Source of the DNA: a bacterium
GTDB taxonomy: Bacteria; CG03
Length of the DNA: 5,382 nt
Direction: 5' to 3'
NCBI GenBank assembly: GCA_013791675.1
Contig: VMTI01000170.1
Location: forward strand, 1 to 5,382
Made by a program: the position numbers and the translations under genes. Of the stretch, positions 5,294 to 5,382 are shown in pieces. Numbering within the stretch: position 1 is the first letter of the stretch; each line of letters begins with the position of its first letter. The notes below the pieces were generated by a model, which worked only from the letters and a program-made list of their open reading frames with translations, was not told where the DNA came from and did not search any database.

Positions 5294-5382
5294 GTGCGCC
5301 GAGTAAAGTTCGTAATATCCAGTTGGTGAAAATCCAATCTGAGGAAAGGTTAGCCGCCACCTCAGAACTGAACTCTGCACCC
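5294..5382 (+). mobile_element. 5' end of a second group II intron, same orientation (cut by the window edge)
   Basis: The 5' boundary is the consensus-like GTGCGCC beginning at G5294. Two domain I hairpins are visible: 5322-5326/5334-5338 with a TGAAAAT loop, and 5339-5344/5360-5365 (CTGAGG with CCTCAG), whose loop holds the conserved-looking GTTAGCCGCC. The arrangement of GTGCG, a tgaaa-loop hairpin and a stem holding a GCCGCC loop is typical of the start of bacterial group II introns. Only 89 bases are present, so neither a reverse transcriptase nor identity with the left intron can be tested. The two segments do not overlap in sequence. Confidence 0.75.

Noticed and set aside
5168..5380. 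Minus-strand open frame of 70 codons at the right edge
   Set aside because: It spans the hairpin region and the intron 5' end, both non-coding RNA or repeat sequence. The VGAGFTLP stretch is merely the translated repeat.
1..5382. CRISPR array, tRNA or rRNA genes
   Set aside because: No regularly spaced direct repeats, cloverleaf-like segments or conserved rRNA stretches were seen by eye on either strand.

Overview
The window is about 5.4 kb, moderately AT-rich, and almost entirely on the + strand. It looks like the chromosome of an uncultivated, diderm-type bacterium. The basis is a run of exported proteins of styles common in candidate phyla: PD40 propellers, an Amidase_3 enzyme with Ig-like tails, and a FlgD/T9SS-type C-terminal domain ending in GKIAVIR. 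Group II introns sit at both edges. The phylum cannot be fixed from the sequence; Omnitrophota, Elusimicrobiota, Desantisbacteria, WOR-3 or an FCB-group lineage would all fit.

Layout. Positions 1-262 are the 3' end of a group II intron. It has a recognisable domain V (160-192) and a domain VI (196-259) with a bulged branch-point A at 256, seven nucleotides from the inferred 3' splice site. No room remains for the intron-encoded reverse transcriptase between the domain I-like part and domain V. Positions 263-384 are a short leader carrying one arm of a 13-bp inverted repeat (280-292) and a good ribosome binding site for the first gene. Positions 385-5088 hold five tightly spaced genes, all encoding proteins with N-terminal signal sequences: (1) a PD40/TolB-like beta-propeller protein; (2) a multidomain zinc N-acetylmuramoyl-L-alanine amidase; (3) a small secreted protein that is a free-standing version of the amidase's C-terminal module; (4) a small secreted Ig-like (DUF916/PapD-like) protein; (5) a secreted protein with an Ig-like middle, a Ca-loop-like Asp/Asn segment and a FlgD/T9SS-type C-terminal domain. 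Positions 5089-5293 are non-coding and hold a palindrome, the second arm of the 13-bp inverted repeat, overlapping alternative hairpins and a consensus extended -10 element. Positions 5294-5382 are the 5' end of a second group II intron in the same orientation, starting GTGCGCC.

How the genes may work together. All five products leave the cytoplasm. One cuts peptidoglycan cross-bridges, one shares its C-terminal domain as a separate small protein, one looks like an Ig-fold periplasmic partner, and one carries a surface-sorting or anchoring type of tail. The simplest reading is a co-transcribed envelope or surface-structure cassette in which the amidase opens or binds the wall and the small beta-rich proteins build or decorate a surface layer. 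This role is inference; only the amidase has a firm biochemical prediction.

Main oddities. The first gene ends at an amber codon in the middle of its last propeller motif (SPDGK then TAG then IVFSE). The same frame continues 17 more codons to a TAA only five bases before the amidase start, so this is a recent nonsense mutation, a recoded TAG or a sequencing error. The second oddity is the cassette itself: a duplicated, partly unlinked domain, enclosed by inverted 13-mers and direct-orientation introns.
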